The position numbers and the translations under genes are program-made. From the NCBI GenBank assembly GCA_021432635.1, contig MU270017.1, positions 1,056,566 to 1,120,565 of the forward strand: a stretch of DNA of 64,000 nt, written 5' to 3'. Positions 20,442 to 30,943 of the stretch are shown piece after piece. The stretch is from Thozetella sp. PMI_491. Taxonomy: Eukaryota > Ascomycota > Sordariomycetes > Chaetosphaeriales > Chaetosphaeriaceae. The notes below the pieces were generated by a model. That model was not told the DNA's origin, ran no database searches, and saw only the letters and a list, made by a program, of their open reading frames with translations. Positions within the stretch are counted from its first letter, which is position 1. The number at the start of each line of letters is the position of its first letter.

Positions 20442-22544
20442 CTAATGTGCCCGCCAGACCGTGTTTCTATCGTCATTCGACTTGTATGGAGTCCCCTTGG
20501 CCGCGTTGGGGTTTATCAGCGCCTCAGTGCTACTACCATTCTCCGAGTCATAGGCCAACCGGAGCTCATCGATCGCCTCGCCGACTTCCATCCAAACGTC
20601 GGAGCAAGCAGGGATGGGCGAAATCTTGCACAGCCCCCAGTAGACGACAGCCGAGATAATGAAGCCGGCGAAGAAATTCAGATGGTAGATGTAGGTGGCT
20701 ACGACCGGGACGTCGCGGCCGATGGCACCAGCGAAACCAATGACGTTGATAATTATCCCCGCAATGTAGGCAACATAACCTCGCCAGTGGATGCCGACTC
20801 CATAAAAATAAGGGCCGCTCTTCCGCCCATCGTACAGCTCCTTAACCTCGAGGTAGCCCTTGCGAACAATGTAGTAATCAGAGCACATAACGCCGGCAAT
20901 AGACGAGAGGAACACAGAATAAGCCGACAGGTAGGTGATAAACTGGTTGCTGTCGGTGAGGAGGGTGTAAGGGCACATGGCAAGGCCAATGGCCGCGCAG
21001 ATGTAACCTCCGCGGCGGATGTTGAGGTACCGGGGTATCAGCGCGGAAAGGTCGGTTCCAGCTGAGACCGAGTTGGCCGCGATATTAGTGCCCAGCTGAG
21101 CCAGGGAAAAACCCAGGGAAATAACGAAGACACCGAAGCGCTGTCCCGAGCCGCCGTCGTCGATGAAGCGTTCTAGGAGCTCTAGCGGATCCCAGATTGG
21201 GTCGCCTCCATATATGACCGTCGACGACGAAGACACGACGATTCCGATGAAGGACGTCACAGCAAATGACACGGGGATAGTAAAGAGCTGTGACCACAGG
21301 GCATCGCGTGGTGTCCTCGCGAAACGGGCGAAGTCAGGGTCGTTGACTGTTTGCAGTCAGTGAACTGGCCGCTGGGAATGAAACAACACAGTGCAACATG
21401 AGGTTCTCACCAATTAAAGTCGCGAAGTTCGCTATGCTGCTCATGATCCCTCGAACAAATTCCCATGCAAGAGCGCTGCCCTGAAGAGCTGATGGCTGTC
21501 GAATAATAGGGCCAACGCCGCCCGCCCGCACGACGGCCCAGACGAAGAAGGCAAGGCCGCAGCAGGGCACGATGTAAGCCTTCACGGTAAAGAGATGACG
21601 GATCTGATGGACTGGAAACCAGATTGCCGGTAGCGAGAGCAGCCAAAAGAGGAAGAACGACACGTAGTCAGCCGTCGTGGTCCCCGAGTCTTCCGGGAAG
21701 GTGTTGGGGATGGTATCACGGTCCTACAAATCCATGTTAGTCCCTGATTCGTCTTCTGAGGGCTCGTCAGTGGTTATTTCGACATACCCAGCTCCTCCAG
21801 ATGGATCGAATCATCAAATAGATGCAATGGCCCCCTGAACAGGCGCTTAGTTAGCGCTGGGTAGGCGACCGAGGGAGGGGTTTGGGGCATTTACCGATGT
21901 ATGCCTGCACACCATACCAGATACACCCTGAGATCGTTGTCAGTCACACATACATCAAGATAGCTTAGGGGAATAGCTTTGACGAACCCATCGCAGCTCG
22001 GTTGAACACGGGCCAGAGACTGCCCCAAATACCGAAAGACGCCCTGTTCACCACCGGGAAACCAATATGGTAGATAGCACCAATGCGTCCCGTTAAACAG
22101 ACAAACGCGGCGGCGATAAAATAGCCGAGCCACACGCACAGCCAAGCCTGCCACCAGGAAAGACCAGCAACAATCATTGAGGATGAGATCATCCACGTGT
22201 TGATGTTGAAGGCATCTGAGATCCAAAAGGCCACAAAGTTGGCCCAGCCCCATGTTCTCTTATTCGGCTCTACTGGTTCGAGATCACGGTTGGTCAACTA
22301 ATCAATACGGTTAGTCTTGTTGCACTCTCAAGGGGCTGCGTTCTACCACAAACGCCGCCCAAACACACTGCCCACGCTCTTAATCTGACTTTTCACGTTC
22401 ATGCACGAGCAGCAGGCCGAAGGAAAGATAAGGAGCACATAATGAAGGACGGACGAAAGGGCGTCATACCATCAACTGAGCCGTGGTAAGACCGGGCTCT
22501 GACTCCACGGCCAGCCTGTCGGCCCAGTACCGCAAACCTCCCAT
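20442..22544 (-). CDS. NCS1-family permease (uracil/uridine/allantoin type, FUR4-like)
   Basis: A 12-helix nucleobase/nucleoside or ureide importer of the fungal Fur subfamily, expected in the plasma membrane. Six exons (22470-22544, 21988-22297, 21895-21927, 21788-21834, 21411-21723, 20442-21346) give 560 aa. The N-terminus [20 protein letters not shown] is followed by [20 protein letters not shown], and helix 1 carries the family motif [13 protein letters not shown]. Splicing builds [20 protein letters not shown] and [20 protein letters not shown], both diagnostic. Later parts include [17 protein letters not shown] and [10 protein letters not shown]. Five introns make it invisible as a single ORF. 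Upstream GATA sites suggest nitrogen control. Substrate among uracil, uridine and allantoin cannot be fixed. Dihydroorotate dehydrogenase lies about 9 kb away. Confidence 0.92.
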
Positions 22545-24369
22545 CGTGACGCAGCAAGCAATAGTGTTTCTCAGGAACGGAAGCTCGTCCGGGCAGCTAG
22601 AACGCAAAATAGGGTGTAGGATGGCCGGAGAGGGTATTTCTCTCGAGTAGTAGCTCTACACAGCGGCCTCGCTATGTCAAGGCCACAGCAGCCCGTTGCG
22701 TTAGGCACGTGAGGATATGCTGGCGTTGAGGAATGATGGGATTTCCAAGTAATATATTATTCAAAAGCATCGAGGGGACTGTCGATCCGGGCCGTTTAGA
22801 GCAAAAAAAGCTTGAATGGATTGTGGCTCTCCACAATAAGGTTTGGGAGTAACTTGAATGCGGATTTGGTCGAGGATAATCTGGGAGGCGGGGGTTACTG
22901 GAGACGAGGCAATACACTCCGAGGTACACAGCCGAGAACCTTCAGAAGCTTGACTGCGTGCGGATGGTGGGCCGAGCCGCAATTCTGGGGGAAAAGGAGG
23001 CAGAAGGGCCGGGGAGATATTTGTTCTTTTTGAAAACGTCGCTCTTGCACTCTCTCGCGTGTCTTATCTGCGTCTTTTCGTGGACTCTCGCCTCTAGCGG
23101 CTTAACTGGCGGCCAGCGCCGGCGGGATGGTCAATCATGCATAGGAGGCTAAACATCGTTACCTTATCTACCCCACGTTGATGGCGGCGGTAAAGGTCAG
23201 GAGGGTCCGGCTGCTTGGCGCGTGCTTCTCCTTGGATGTACCTGTTTCTGCGCGTGCGCCGAACTAGCGAGAAAAAAAAAACACCCGGTAGCACGAGATG
23301 GTCAAGCAATGTGCTGGTAGCTTGGAGAAGCCGTCAGGTGCCCAGGGGAGCCGGGAAGCACGTATGCGGGTGCGGTTAGGGGACGAAAAAGCCGGGCCAG
23401 GCGCTCCTTTGGGCAGTTTTAGAATCTTGACTGCGCAGCTGGCTGGCTGTGCGCTAGTATGCCATCGATCACCCGCACCGACCCTCCTCCAACGCCCCGA
23501 TAGAGATGCTGCCAGACGGTCGGTGCTGGTCACCTCCCGACATCTCTTCTGCGCGTACGGTTGGTGGCTGCTGATTGTCATCTGGGGCAAAACCACCGCC
23601 GCCCATTGGCCAGCGTCACCCACTTATCTTGATCGATGTGTTCCTCCACTATGGAGTTTGGGTCACTTGGGCGCTTTGCCTCCCACACCCTCCTTGTCAG
23701 CCCCGGTACAAGATAAAGCTAAGATAAGCCTATCAGTCCACATTTAGGGCTCTTTACTCGATCGCATCGAGTCAAACATTCAACGTCATACGTACGACCC
23801 AAAAAAACCCTCGTCAAGCTCAGCTCGGGGATAAAACTCAGTGGCTTTCCTACTCTATTCCTGATGGCCACGTCGGTCAACACGTCAACTAGTCGGTGAA
23901 TCCAGCATAAATTTTCATCCTGCCAGTTGTTCAGTAAATCCGTAAAAGGACCCATGAGGCTTGTGAGACAACCCGAATGCCCCCTTTTGTTGCGACCTTC
24001 GGAGCCGGGCATTCCCTGCTGGAGCGGCCGCTCGATCCTGTAGGATATAGTTTTGGTGTTACTAATGCTCTCTCTTTCCGTCCATAATCACGCGACAATC
24101 CGAAAGCGTATAATATTCGTAGTTCGCCAAGGTATTCAGACATCGCATATGTCCGTTATGTCCGAACTGGGGCTTCAAAGCTCAAGACATAGGCCGGAAT
24201 CCTCCCCAGTTTGGCATCCAGAGATTGTGGATATTGATACTTCTGTGCATAAGCTGGGGAAAGCATTTGATTCAAGGCGAAACTATCGCTGCCAACGCGA
24301 TCCTTCTCTCCCAACCCCTTTAACTTGACTCTTTCAAGCATCTCTCTCTTTGACATCACCAAAATCATA
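22545..24369. other. 1.8 kb divergent promoter region, NCS1 permease / SDR
   Basis: No gene supported. It contains the GATA-site cluster listed separately and a C/T-rich leader just before the SDR start codon. Confidence 0.55.
23063..23735. promoter_or_regulatory. Cluster of GATA-factor sites
   Basis: Five copies of AGATAA or its complement occur at 23063-23069, 23163-23169, 23623-23629, 23711-23716 and 23722-23727, plus a TGATAG-type site at 23729-23735. Sites of this type bind AreA/NIT2-class GATA activators in nitrogen metabolism. They lie 0.5-1.2 kb upstream of the permease and 0.6-1.3 kb upstream of the SDR gene. Three are packed into 25 bp, as in known nitrogen-regulated fungal promoters. 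Confidence 0.5.
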
Positions 24370-25225
24370 ATGGCCGACCAACAAAAATATCTCAACAAAC
24401 TCCAGGGAGACCGCGTTCTCATCATTGGTGGCTCCAAGGTAATGACTAGCGTATCTTAAGGAACCAAATCAAGGCATTTCCTAACACCCAATCAAGGGCA
24501 TCGGTTATGCGGTCGCCGAAGCACTTGTCGAGCATGGCTGCAATGTCACCGTTACCGGCTCGAGCCAGTCTAGCATCGAAGCTGCGTTAGCGAAGCTTCA
24601 TGCGGCCTATCCTTCTGCCAAGTCTCGTGTGACCGCCTCGGCACTTGCCCTAGGCGACGAGAGCACCATTGAGTCGAACATCAAGCACTTCTTCAATGAG
24701 ATCTCCAAGTCTGGAAAGCTGGACCACATCGTATTCACCGCCGGCGACGCGCTTCCTCTCATGCCGCTGCAGGACGTAACATTCGCTGCTGCTAAGCAGG
24801 GCGGACTCGTGCGCTTCTTCGGACCCCTCCTGGTGGCCAAGTATGCCGCGCCGCATTTCAACCCCGGCCCCAAATCCTCCCTTACCTTCACGACCGGCAC
24901 AAGTGCTGATCGTCCTCCTTCTGCCGGGTGGTCAATCGCTGCTGGCTGGCTCGCCGGTGTACACGGTCTGGCGCGGTCCCTGGCATTGGAGCTCAAACCC
25001 GTGCGTGTGAACTGCGTCTCTTCGGGGTCCATCGACACCCCTCTCTGGGACTCCGTGCTTCCGGCGGAAGCAAAGGCACAGGTGTTTGCTGAAATGGGCA
25101 CCAAGAGGATAACTGGCACTATCGGTAGACCGGAGGACCTGGCGCAGACGTACCTTGGAATCCTCCAGGACTGGAACATGGCAGGCTCTATCGTCCAGAG
25201 CAATGCCGGTGCCCATCTTATGTGA
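24370..25225 (+). CDS. Short-chain dehydrogenase/reductase-fold protein, atypical active site
   Basis: Two exons (24370-24438, 24497-25225) encode 265 aa. The nucleotide-binding turn, restored by splicing, is GGSKGIG near residues 20-26, and DHIVFTAGDA matches the NNAG-like strand. The C-terminus has RVNCVSSGSIDTPLWD and the Rossmann end GSIVQSNAGAHLM. The usual catalytic Tyr-x-x-x-Lys is not visible: the aligned stretch is SAGWSIAAGWLAGVHGLARS. It is therefore a divergent SDR with an unusual mechanism, or a non-catalytic binder. Similar fungal SDRs occur next to secondary metabolism genes. Substrate is unknown. It is divergent from the NCS1 permease. Confidence 0.82.
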
Positions 25226-25971
25226 GCACTCTGTGCTCGGCAAATACTTTGGAATCTTAAAGTCGGTATTCAATTACGATAGATGTCCAACAGAAATCTC
25301 CCAGGTTCATGAGTCACCATCCGCGTACGGCTCGTAGAATGTCTCTCGACTTCCTATCGATCAGCGTTGACCCTCCTTTTCAAGGGAAACAGGTGCATTT
25401 TCTCCAGTAAAAGGCAGGAACACACGTCTGCTGTAGGTAGAGCTGAGTGAAAGTCTCGGGTGGCTCTCTTAAATCACAACCGGTGCATAAATTACAGACA
25501 CAAATAGGACATTCAAGCACGGTTGACACAATCTTCTTCTCCTGCTGGGTTCTGTTGTGGCAACTTATTGTGAGAAAGGAGCCTTTTGGAAGGAAGGGGG
25601 AAAAAAATCTTCTTTCCCCTTAGGATGAGGTGAATTTACCTCATTCGTTCTTGTCAAAACAGTCAAACGAATCTGAATTTGAGCTCTTAGCCTCACACCT
25701 AAACGTATCTCGATGCCTTATCTCACCTACCACTCACTCCGCAACCGCAACTTCAACTACCTACATAAACCATCCGCGCTCCTTCCTCCACGCTCTCCTG
25801 CCACTCCTACACTCTTCCCCACTCACCCTCTGCGCGACCGAATCTCTCTCAGACTTCCCCTCCCTTACCTCTCTTCTTAGAATATTCCTATCAGTGACAA
25901 AGTCGCCTTCTCATCCATTTGTCAAGTCCCTGGCGCTATATTCTCTGTCCAATACCACCACATCTCCCGAG
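25226..25971. other. Spacer and C/T-rich leader
   Basis: No gene assigned. From 25630 the frame of the next gene is open and would add 114 codons, but the segment is strongly pyrimidine-rich (Ser/Leu/Thr/Pro codons), as fungal 5' leaders are. It was treated as 5' untranslated sequence. Confidence 0.5.
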
Positions 25972-26782
25972 ATGGGAAAGAACACAGTTGCCAAACTTCG
26001 CAGGAGGATCATAGCTCTTGACAAGCAACTTGAGTCTATGATCGCGGCGGAAATAAATGGAGAGCCTAACCGGTCGATCACAAAGGTCATAAGAATCAGA
26101 ACATTGGTTGAGGCCAGATTATCTCATCTGAGAAAGAAGGATCATGAATCCAACGAAGGACTCTCTGTGCCGGCCGCTGGAGCATCGCAACACATTTTAG
26201 CCCAGCTAGGAGAGCGAGCCGAACAGTCGCACGAAGACACCACTGCACTGGCCGCCGGCGCACCGCATAACAAGCACGAAGAGCTCGCAGACAGCTGTGA
26301 AGGTTTCGAAGAGGCAAGTAACTCCTCCTACCTGACGGTGACCGCTCTCTAACAGAACCGGTCATGACCAGACCGAAAGCCCCACCCACGGCACAGGAGG
26401 TCAGGAGGTCATCGATGAGGACAGCCTGCGACGCGTACTCGGGGAAGATCCAGCAATGTACCCTCAGGATGTTGAGGAGATTGTCGAGGCCTTTATGTCA
26501 GAAGAAGGACTGGCTACTGAGTATAGCAGCGGGGAAGACGACGATGACGCGAGTCCTACGGCAAGCGACATTGAGTTTATTAATGATAGTGATGACGAGT
26601 CGGATGAGCTACTTCTGGAGGATGGGGAAGACAAGGATGAAGAAGACGATGAAGAAGAAGATGAGGACGAGGAGAAATCTGCGGCAGAATACGAGTATGA
26701 CGAGGAGGAGGAAGTCAGGGCCGAGCTTGACGAGCTCCTGAATGCCTCGCCAAGCTTCCATGACAGAATGAAGACGACCTAG
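25972..26782 (+). CDS. Uncharacterised protein with helical N-terminus and very acidic C-terminus
   Basis: Not recognised. Two exons (25972-26313, 26372-26782) encode 250 aa. The first 60 residues (MGKNTVAKLRRRIIALDKQL onward) look like basic amphipathic helices. A Gly/Ala-rich linker follows. The C-terminus, from EEIVEAFMSEEGL, is dominated by Asp/Glu (over 30 acidic residues within about 60) and ends ELLNASPSFHDRMKTT. Acidic tails of this type occur in histone-binding or nucleolar proteins, but that is only analogy. The intron is best read as a GC-AG intron: exon end GAG followed by GCAAGT, with branch CTCTAAC and acceptor GACCAG, phase 0. A GT-AG alternative in phase was not found. The start is uncertain. 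Confidence 0.55.
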
Positions 26783-27165
26783 AGCATAGGGCCAGCTAAG
26801 ACGACGACTAGGACTCGACGCTAACTGTGGCTGAAGCTAGATGCTGTTGTTAACTTGTTTTGGGGGAAGAACTACCACGACCTTAGGGCTTCTACAATCC
26901 ATCGAGGCCCCTGTATAGGATGTCAAAAATCCTAGGCTATGCCATCGGTCCTAAGAGGCCTTAGGAAGGGAGGTGTAATTAATAGCTCTTGGTCCAGTGC
27001 TCATCGTAGTACTCGAGGACAATCAGAGATGAAGCTAAAGCTGGGAGCGGTTTGGGGTTAGGGTTGATGGCAAGTAATCGCTCATACCGACGTCTCGAAG
27101 CTGCGGCTTCGTGCGACGCGACGAATTGAACATAGTAAAGCCACACAAGTCCTTTCGTCAAAGCA
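26783..27165. other. Spacer upstream of HRI1
   Basis: Nothing recognised; presumed terminator of the acidic protein gene and HRI1 promoter. Confidence 0.5.
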
Positions 27166-27994
27166 ATGCCGGATATTTCAATACGTGAATATATACGCTG
27201 GATCCCGGAAGATGCCAGCGAGCCGACCTCTACGATCGTCCTGACATCGCCAGGAAAACGATTCGTCGATGTCCGGCTTCTTCACGCAGAAAAGGGGCCA
27301 GAAGCAGAGGAGGATTCTCAGCGTGCGCAGGCCTGCTCATATCTCCTTCCTTCTATTCTGGAACATATCGAGTTGACTGACAAATGCAACAGATCTACTG
27401 CCCTTGGATCGCCTTGACTGGGCCATTGCGGGCACTTCGTCTTACTCAGAGCCGCGCCAGGACGGCCAAGGAAAGACATTCACCCACGCTCGGTGGGAGC
27501 ACTGGATAGATTCTCGCACACGGGACGCTGACGGCGCCGCCGACGAAGGTGACAACTATGCGCAACCCGACGGCAGTACCCTGGAGAAGGGCCGGATGGT
27601 AAATCCAGCTACGGGCCTTGTGACCGACTACGAAGAACTGTGGAGCTCGCCCGAGATAGAGGCCGCTCCCTCTGGACCGGGAATGGAGGGCACAATAGGT
27701 GACCCCGCTGTGCGCTGCGTTGTTCTACAGTTACGAGACGATTCCTGCGCCCAGCGGGGGGTGGTCGTGCTGCTGGGACAGTACTGTCAAGGTATCTTGC
27801 GGGAAGGCGATGATCTCACGATAGAGCGGTGGCAGTGGGTTAGTAGTGCTGGGGAGTGGAAGAAGCACTTCAAGATAGGAAATGGTGTGCTCGCCTGCTC
27901 TGCGGCTATCCAGCACGCCCATGAGCTCGAGAAAGACACCGATGTGCTTTTGGGGCTCCAAGCGTGGACCGTGATCGAGTTGTCGGAGCACTGA
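27166..27994 (+). CDS. HRI1: Hri1 family protein
   Basis: Two exons (27166-27322, 27393-27994) encode 252 aa. The N-terminus SIREYIRWIPEDASEPTSTI and VLTSPGKRFVDVRLL match the first lobe of the Hri1 beta-barrel fold. The second exon gives LPLDRLDWAIAGTSSYSEP, the WEHWIDSRT segment, MVNPATGLVTDYEELW and the C-terminal GLQAWTVIELSEH. The 70-bp intron (branch GTTGACTGAC) joins codons so that LLPLDRLDW is restored. Hri1 is a cytosolic protein of unclear function; yeast Hri1 was found through interaction with Hrr25 kinase and Sec72. It converges on the G-alpha-like gene with a 593-bp spacer. Confidence 0.85.
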
Positions 27995-28587
27995 TATCTA
28001 GGCATATAGCGCGAAGATCATTGCGAATCGTTAAATATACAGTGGTATAGAGAGGAGATAGTGGCAATGAGAGGTTAGTCGGAAGGGGGTGTCTGAGCTT
28101 AAGAAATGGTTCAATGATGGCCAAGGTATAGCGTCTGCTCTTTAATCGAGGGACTGGGTATCTACTAGCAAGATCGCCTTTATGTGACATGGACAGAGTC
28201 GATGTGCAGTCTCTTCAACAATCGGACCCAACCTACTTTGAGTTGACGAAAGCAGTCTAGTCCTAATACAAACAAGTCCCAGGCACATCAAGTAGACCAG
28301 AAGGTATGGAACATCAGAGTAATGTGAATTGAAAAGACTCATGATTTATTCATCACCACGTTAACACCGAGATCTGCATTCTTCGTCATGTCCGAGTCGT
28401 AAGCCCATGTCCTAACCCATTGCCTGCGCGTAACCATAACACATAGCAAAGTACAAATTTTGCAGGCGACACCTGTCCCCAAAGCCCGCCATCGCATGCC
28501 ATGCCCTCTGCGAAAGACCAAAACATTTGACTTCGAACGCCGTTAGACACACACGAACGTGCTTAGAGACTGGTGTTAGTGTTACAT
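27995..28587. other. Convergent 3' spacer
   Basis: The spacer lies between HRI1 and the G-alpha-like gene; no gene recognised. Confidence 0.5.
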
Positions 28588-30356
28588 CTAGGGCAGCCCG
28601 GCAGCCCTTTGAAGCAGACACTCTTTAGTGGCCGAAGCGATAAAGTCAAACATGCTCGCATCAGCGACCTCCCCAATGTGGACGTAGATCTCGTTCTCGG
28701 TAGGCTTTGCGGCGGTAAATTCCTGAAGGATGTAGTTAACAGCCTCGTCGGGGTCCGAGTCGGCCTGGAACTCTGGGAAGGATTTGGACAAGGGCTTCGT
28801 TTTGAGGCTCTCCTTGAACCTCGCCAAGTTGGCAAGGATCAGGATCGAGGACGTGTTCTTGTAGGCCTTCGAGTGCAACAACCGTGCGAACTGCATAATA
28901 GAGCGATGAAGGCAAGTGTCGTCGCAATCTTCGCCTAATTGCGTGGCATAGTCGGCCAGATCTGCGACGTACACGATGCACGGGCAGTCGTGCATCCCTA
29001 GGCTCTTCCGTGGCCATCGACTAGCATTTACAAAGCTTATATTCATCCCTTCGACATCGAATGACCCCTTGTGAAGGTGGAGGCCGCCGTTAGAGGCGAA
29101 TCGGTGGCACTCGCGTGTCGTTGGCTGATAGCTGGGCTTGGACACCCGCTCCACGGCTTGGACCAGGCTTGAGTTCAGTGTCAGCAACCTAGATCGAGTA
29201 TCGTCTCTAGCGAACCTAGAACTTACAAATCGCCATAAGCCTCAGAGCTGAAGCGGCTTTTGACTAGTATCTCCCGAGCCGCTGGGCTCGACCACAGCAA
29301 CTTGAAGTTCTCGGCAAACCGATCGTCGAATCTAGAAGTGTCTTCCTCGGTACATATCTCGTGCGATATAGAGACAGCTCCATCTGTAACCTCATCTATG
29401 CTCTCATCACTGATACGATCCGCTAGGATCGTTGTTAGGAGGAGAATTTCCTTCAAGAGGTGGCGCCGGATAGTGTCGGTTGATGTTAGCGTAGAGGGAG
29501 CCTCAGCATCCGGAACTCGGGCGATAAAGTGATCAAGGAGCATCATTCGCTCCTCCTGAGCTCCGTACAATGGAACCATCCAGACCTGCTGCTTCGAGTC
29601 TGCTGCGATTTGTTCGTCAATGGCCATGGATCTCCGTCGCGCGGCATCTGCTGCTCTCTTGTGCGCAATGCATCTCGGCGTGAGACCTGACATAGGGGTG
29701 ACGGTACGCAGGCTGGTGAGGGCCGTCGACATCTTGGCTGCTGCTAGCTTGAGACGGCGGCCTGCCCTCGGAAGAAGAGGTGTCTTCTTAAAATAATTGC
29801 TAAACTGGCTGGCTAACATTCGGCCGGATCGTCGGGGCGTCGATGCGTTACTGGAAACCATGAGAATGGAGTCCCCCGATTTTGGAGAGCTGGCTTACCA
29901 TTTGCATGCCCTGAAGAGAGCCAGCGCCTGTCGGATGTCCTCCAACGCTCGGTCGACAGCCTCCAGGTTGTCCCCATCGGTGAGTGCCGCATTGTCCAAC
30001 AAGGTAAGCTGGGAATCCGTATCGTTGTCGTCTGCCTCAGCCGCTGCGTGGGCCAAGGAGACTAGTCTCTCGCACACTAGCTGGCACGAGACCATACACA
30101 TCTGTAAGTCAGGCGCAGTATCGAAAGAATGGCACGCGCAAGGGCTCTTCCATGCATCTCGGAGCTGGACCAGGAGGCATTTCAAGTCCTCCATCCGGCG
30201 TGCGATGCCGATCAGCAGCGTCTCTGCGTCCGAGTCCGGCTGCATGATGGCAGCGAGCGAGCTCGTGGCTGTGTCGAGGAGACCGATGCCGTGCTCAACC
30301 AGCTTGGCCGACCCCAGGATCGCCTTGGGATCCTCGTCTGCCATCGTGTCTGGCAT
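28588..30356 (-). CDS. G-protein alpha-like protein with degenerate GTP-binding motifs and extra N-terminal domain
   Basis: Three exons (29899-30356, 29227-29850, 28588-29167) encode 553 aa. Residues 1-165 are an all-helical region (ILGSAKLVEHGIGLLDTATS onward) absent from normal G-alpha. From about 205 the order of a G-alpha subunit appears: helical domain segment FAENFKLLWSSPAAREIL, the switch region FDVEGMNISFVN, FARLLHSKAYKNTSSILILA, and a terminal helix FDFIASATKECLLQRAAGLP. All nucleotide motifs are altered. The P-loop position reads YGAQEERMM (no GKS), DVGGQ reads DVEGM, NKxD reads NLAR, and TCAT reads IGEVA. GTP binding is therefore unlikely. The second intron is taken as 59 bp (branch TGCTGACA) because the 38-bp option gives a poorer alignment. 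The frame is intact over 550 codons, so it is not an obvious pseudogene. It may be a scaffold or decoy; function is unknown. Confidence 0.75.
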
Positions 30357-30943
30357 GGGCGACAAAGCGGGAGCAGAGAACAAAGCCCGCTGTTCACTAG
30401 AACCCTCCAGAATTGTCTGACAGCCTAGCGAAGGGAGGGGCGGAGGGCAGCAGTGGAGGAGGACGCCTTAAAAGATGGTGGCATGGAGGCAGCGGGCCAC
30501 CCCTCCCCCTGGGGGCTGCCACGTGGAAATCATGCAGGAGCCCGGATAAAGCTGCGGAAAGGTGGCAGATCATGCAGCACCCATGTCGCTGGCTAGGGGG
30601 CGTCGGGGGCGACCTCCACAATTGGAGTAGCCGTCAGCCAGACCGCTAAACATCGGAAGACATGAGGAGCAATGGGCTGTGCCTCAGCTAGGCTTGGCAG
30701 ACTACGGCCGCGACGAGCTGCAGAAGAAGGGAGGCGAGAACCATTAGCTCGTAAACGAAATTGAACAACAGGCCAGTGACGCGAACTACGAGACCGTAGC
30801 TTGCGGCGGGCGGCCGTCCAGCAGAGAAAGATGGATTGCCGAGGAACGTCAGCTCCAGACGACACTTTTCTTTTGGCATGCACACTACAGAGTACCAACA
30901 TGCAAAAAAACCTCTAGCCTCTAACACCCTACGTCCCGCATTT
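30357..30943. other. Spacer upstream of the G-alpha-like gene
   Basis: It contains the promoter of the G-alpha-like gene and the 3' region of dihydroorotate dehydrogenase. No additional gene was recognised. Confidence 0.5.

Noticed and set aside
25630..25971. N-terminal extension of the acidic protein from the ATG at 25630
   Set aside because: The segment is pyrimidine-rich with Ser/Leu/Thr/Pro codons, typical of a fungal 5' leader, and the later ATG begins a credible helix.
29189..29226. 38-bp intron in the G-alpha-like gene
   Set aside because: A 59-bp version with a TGCTGACA branch keeps the frame and fits the family alignment better.
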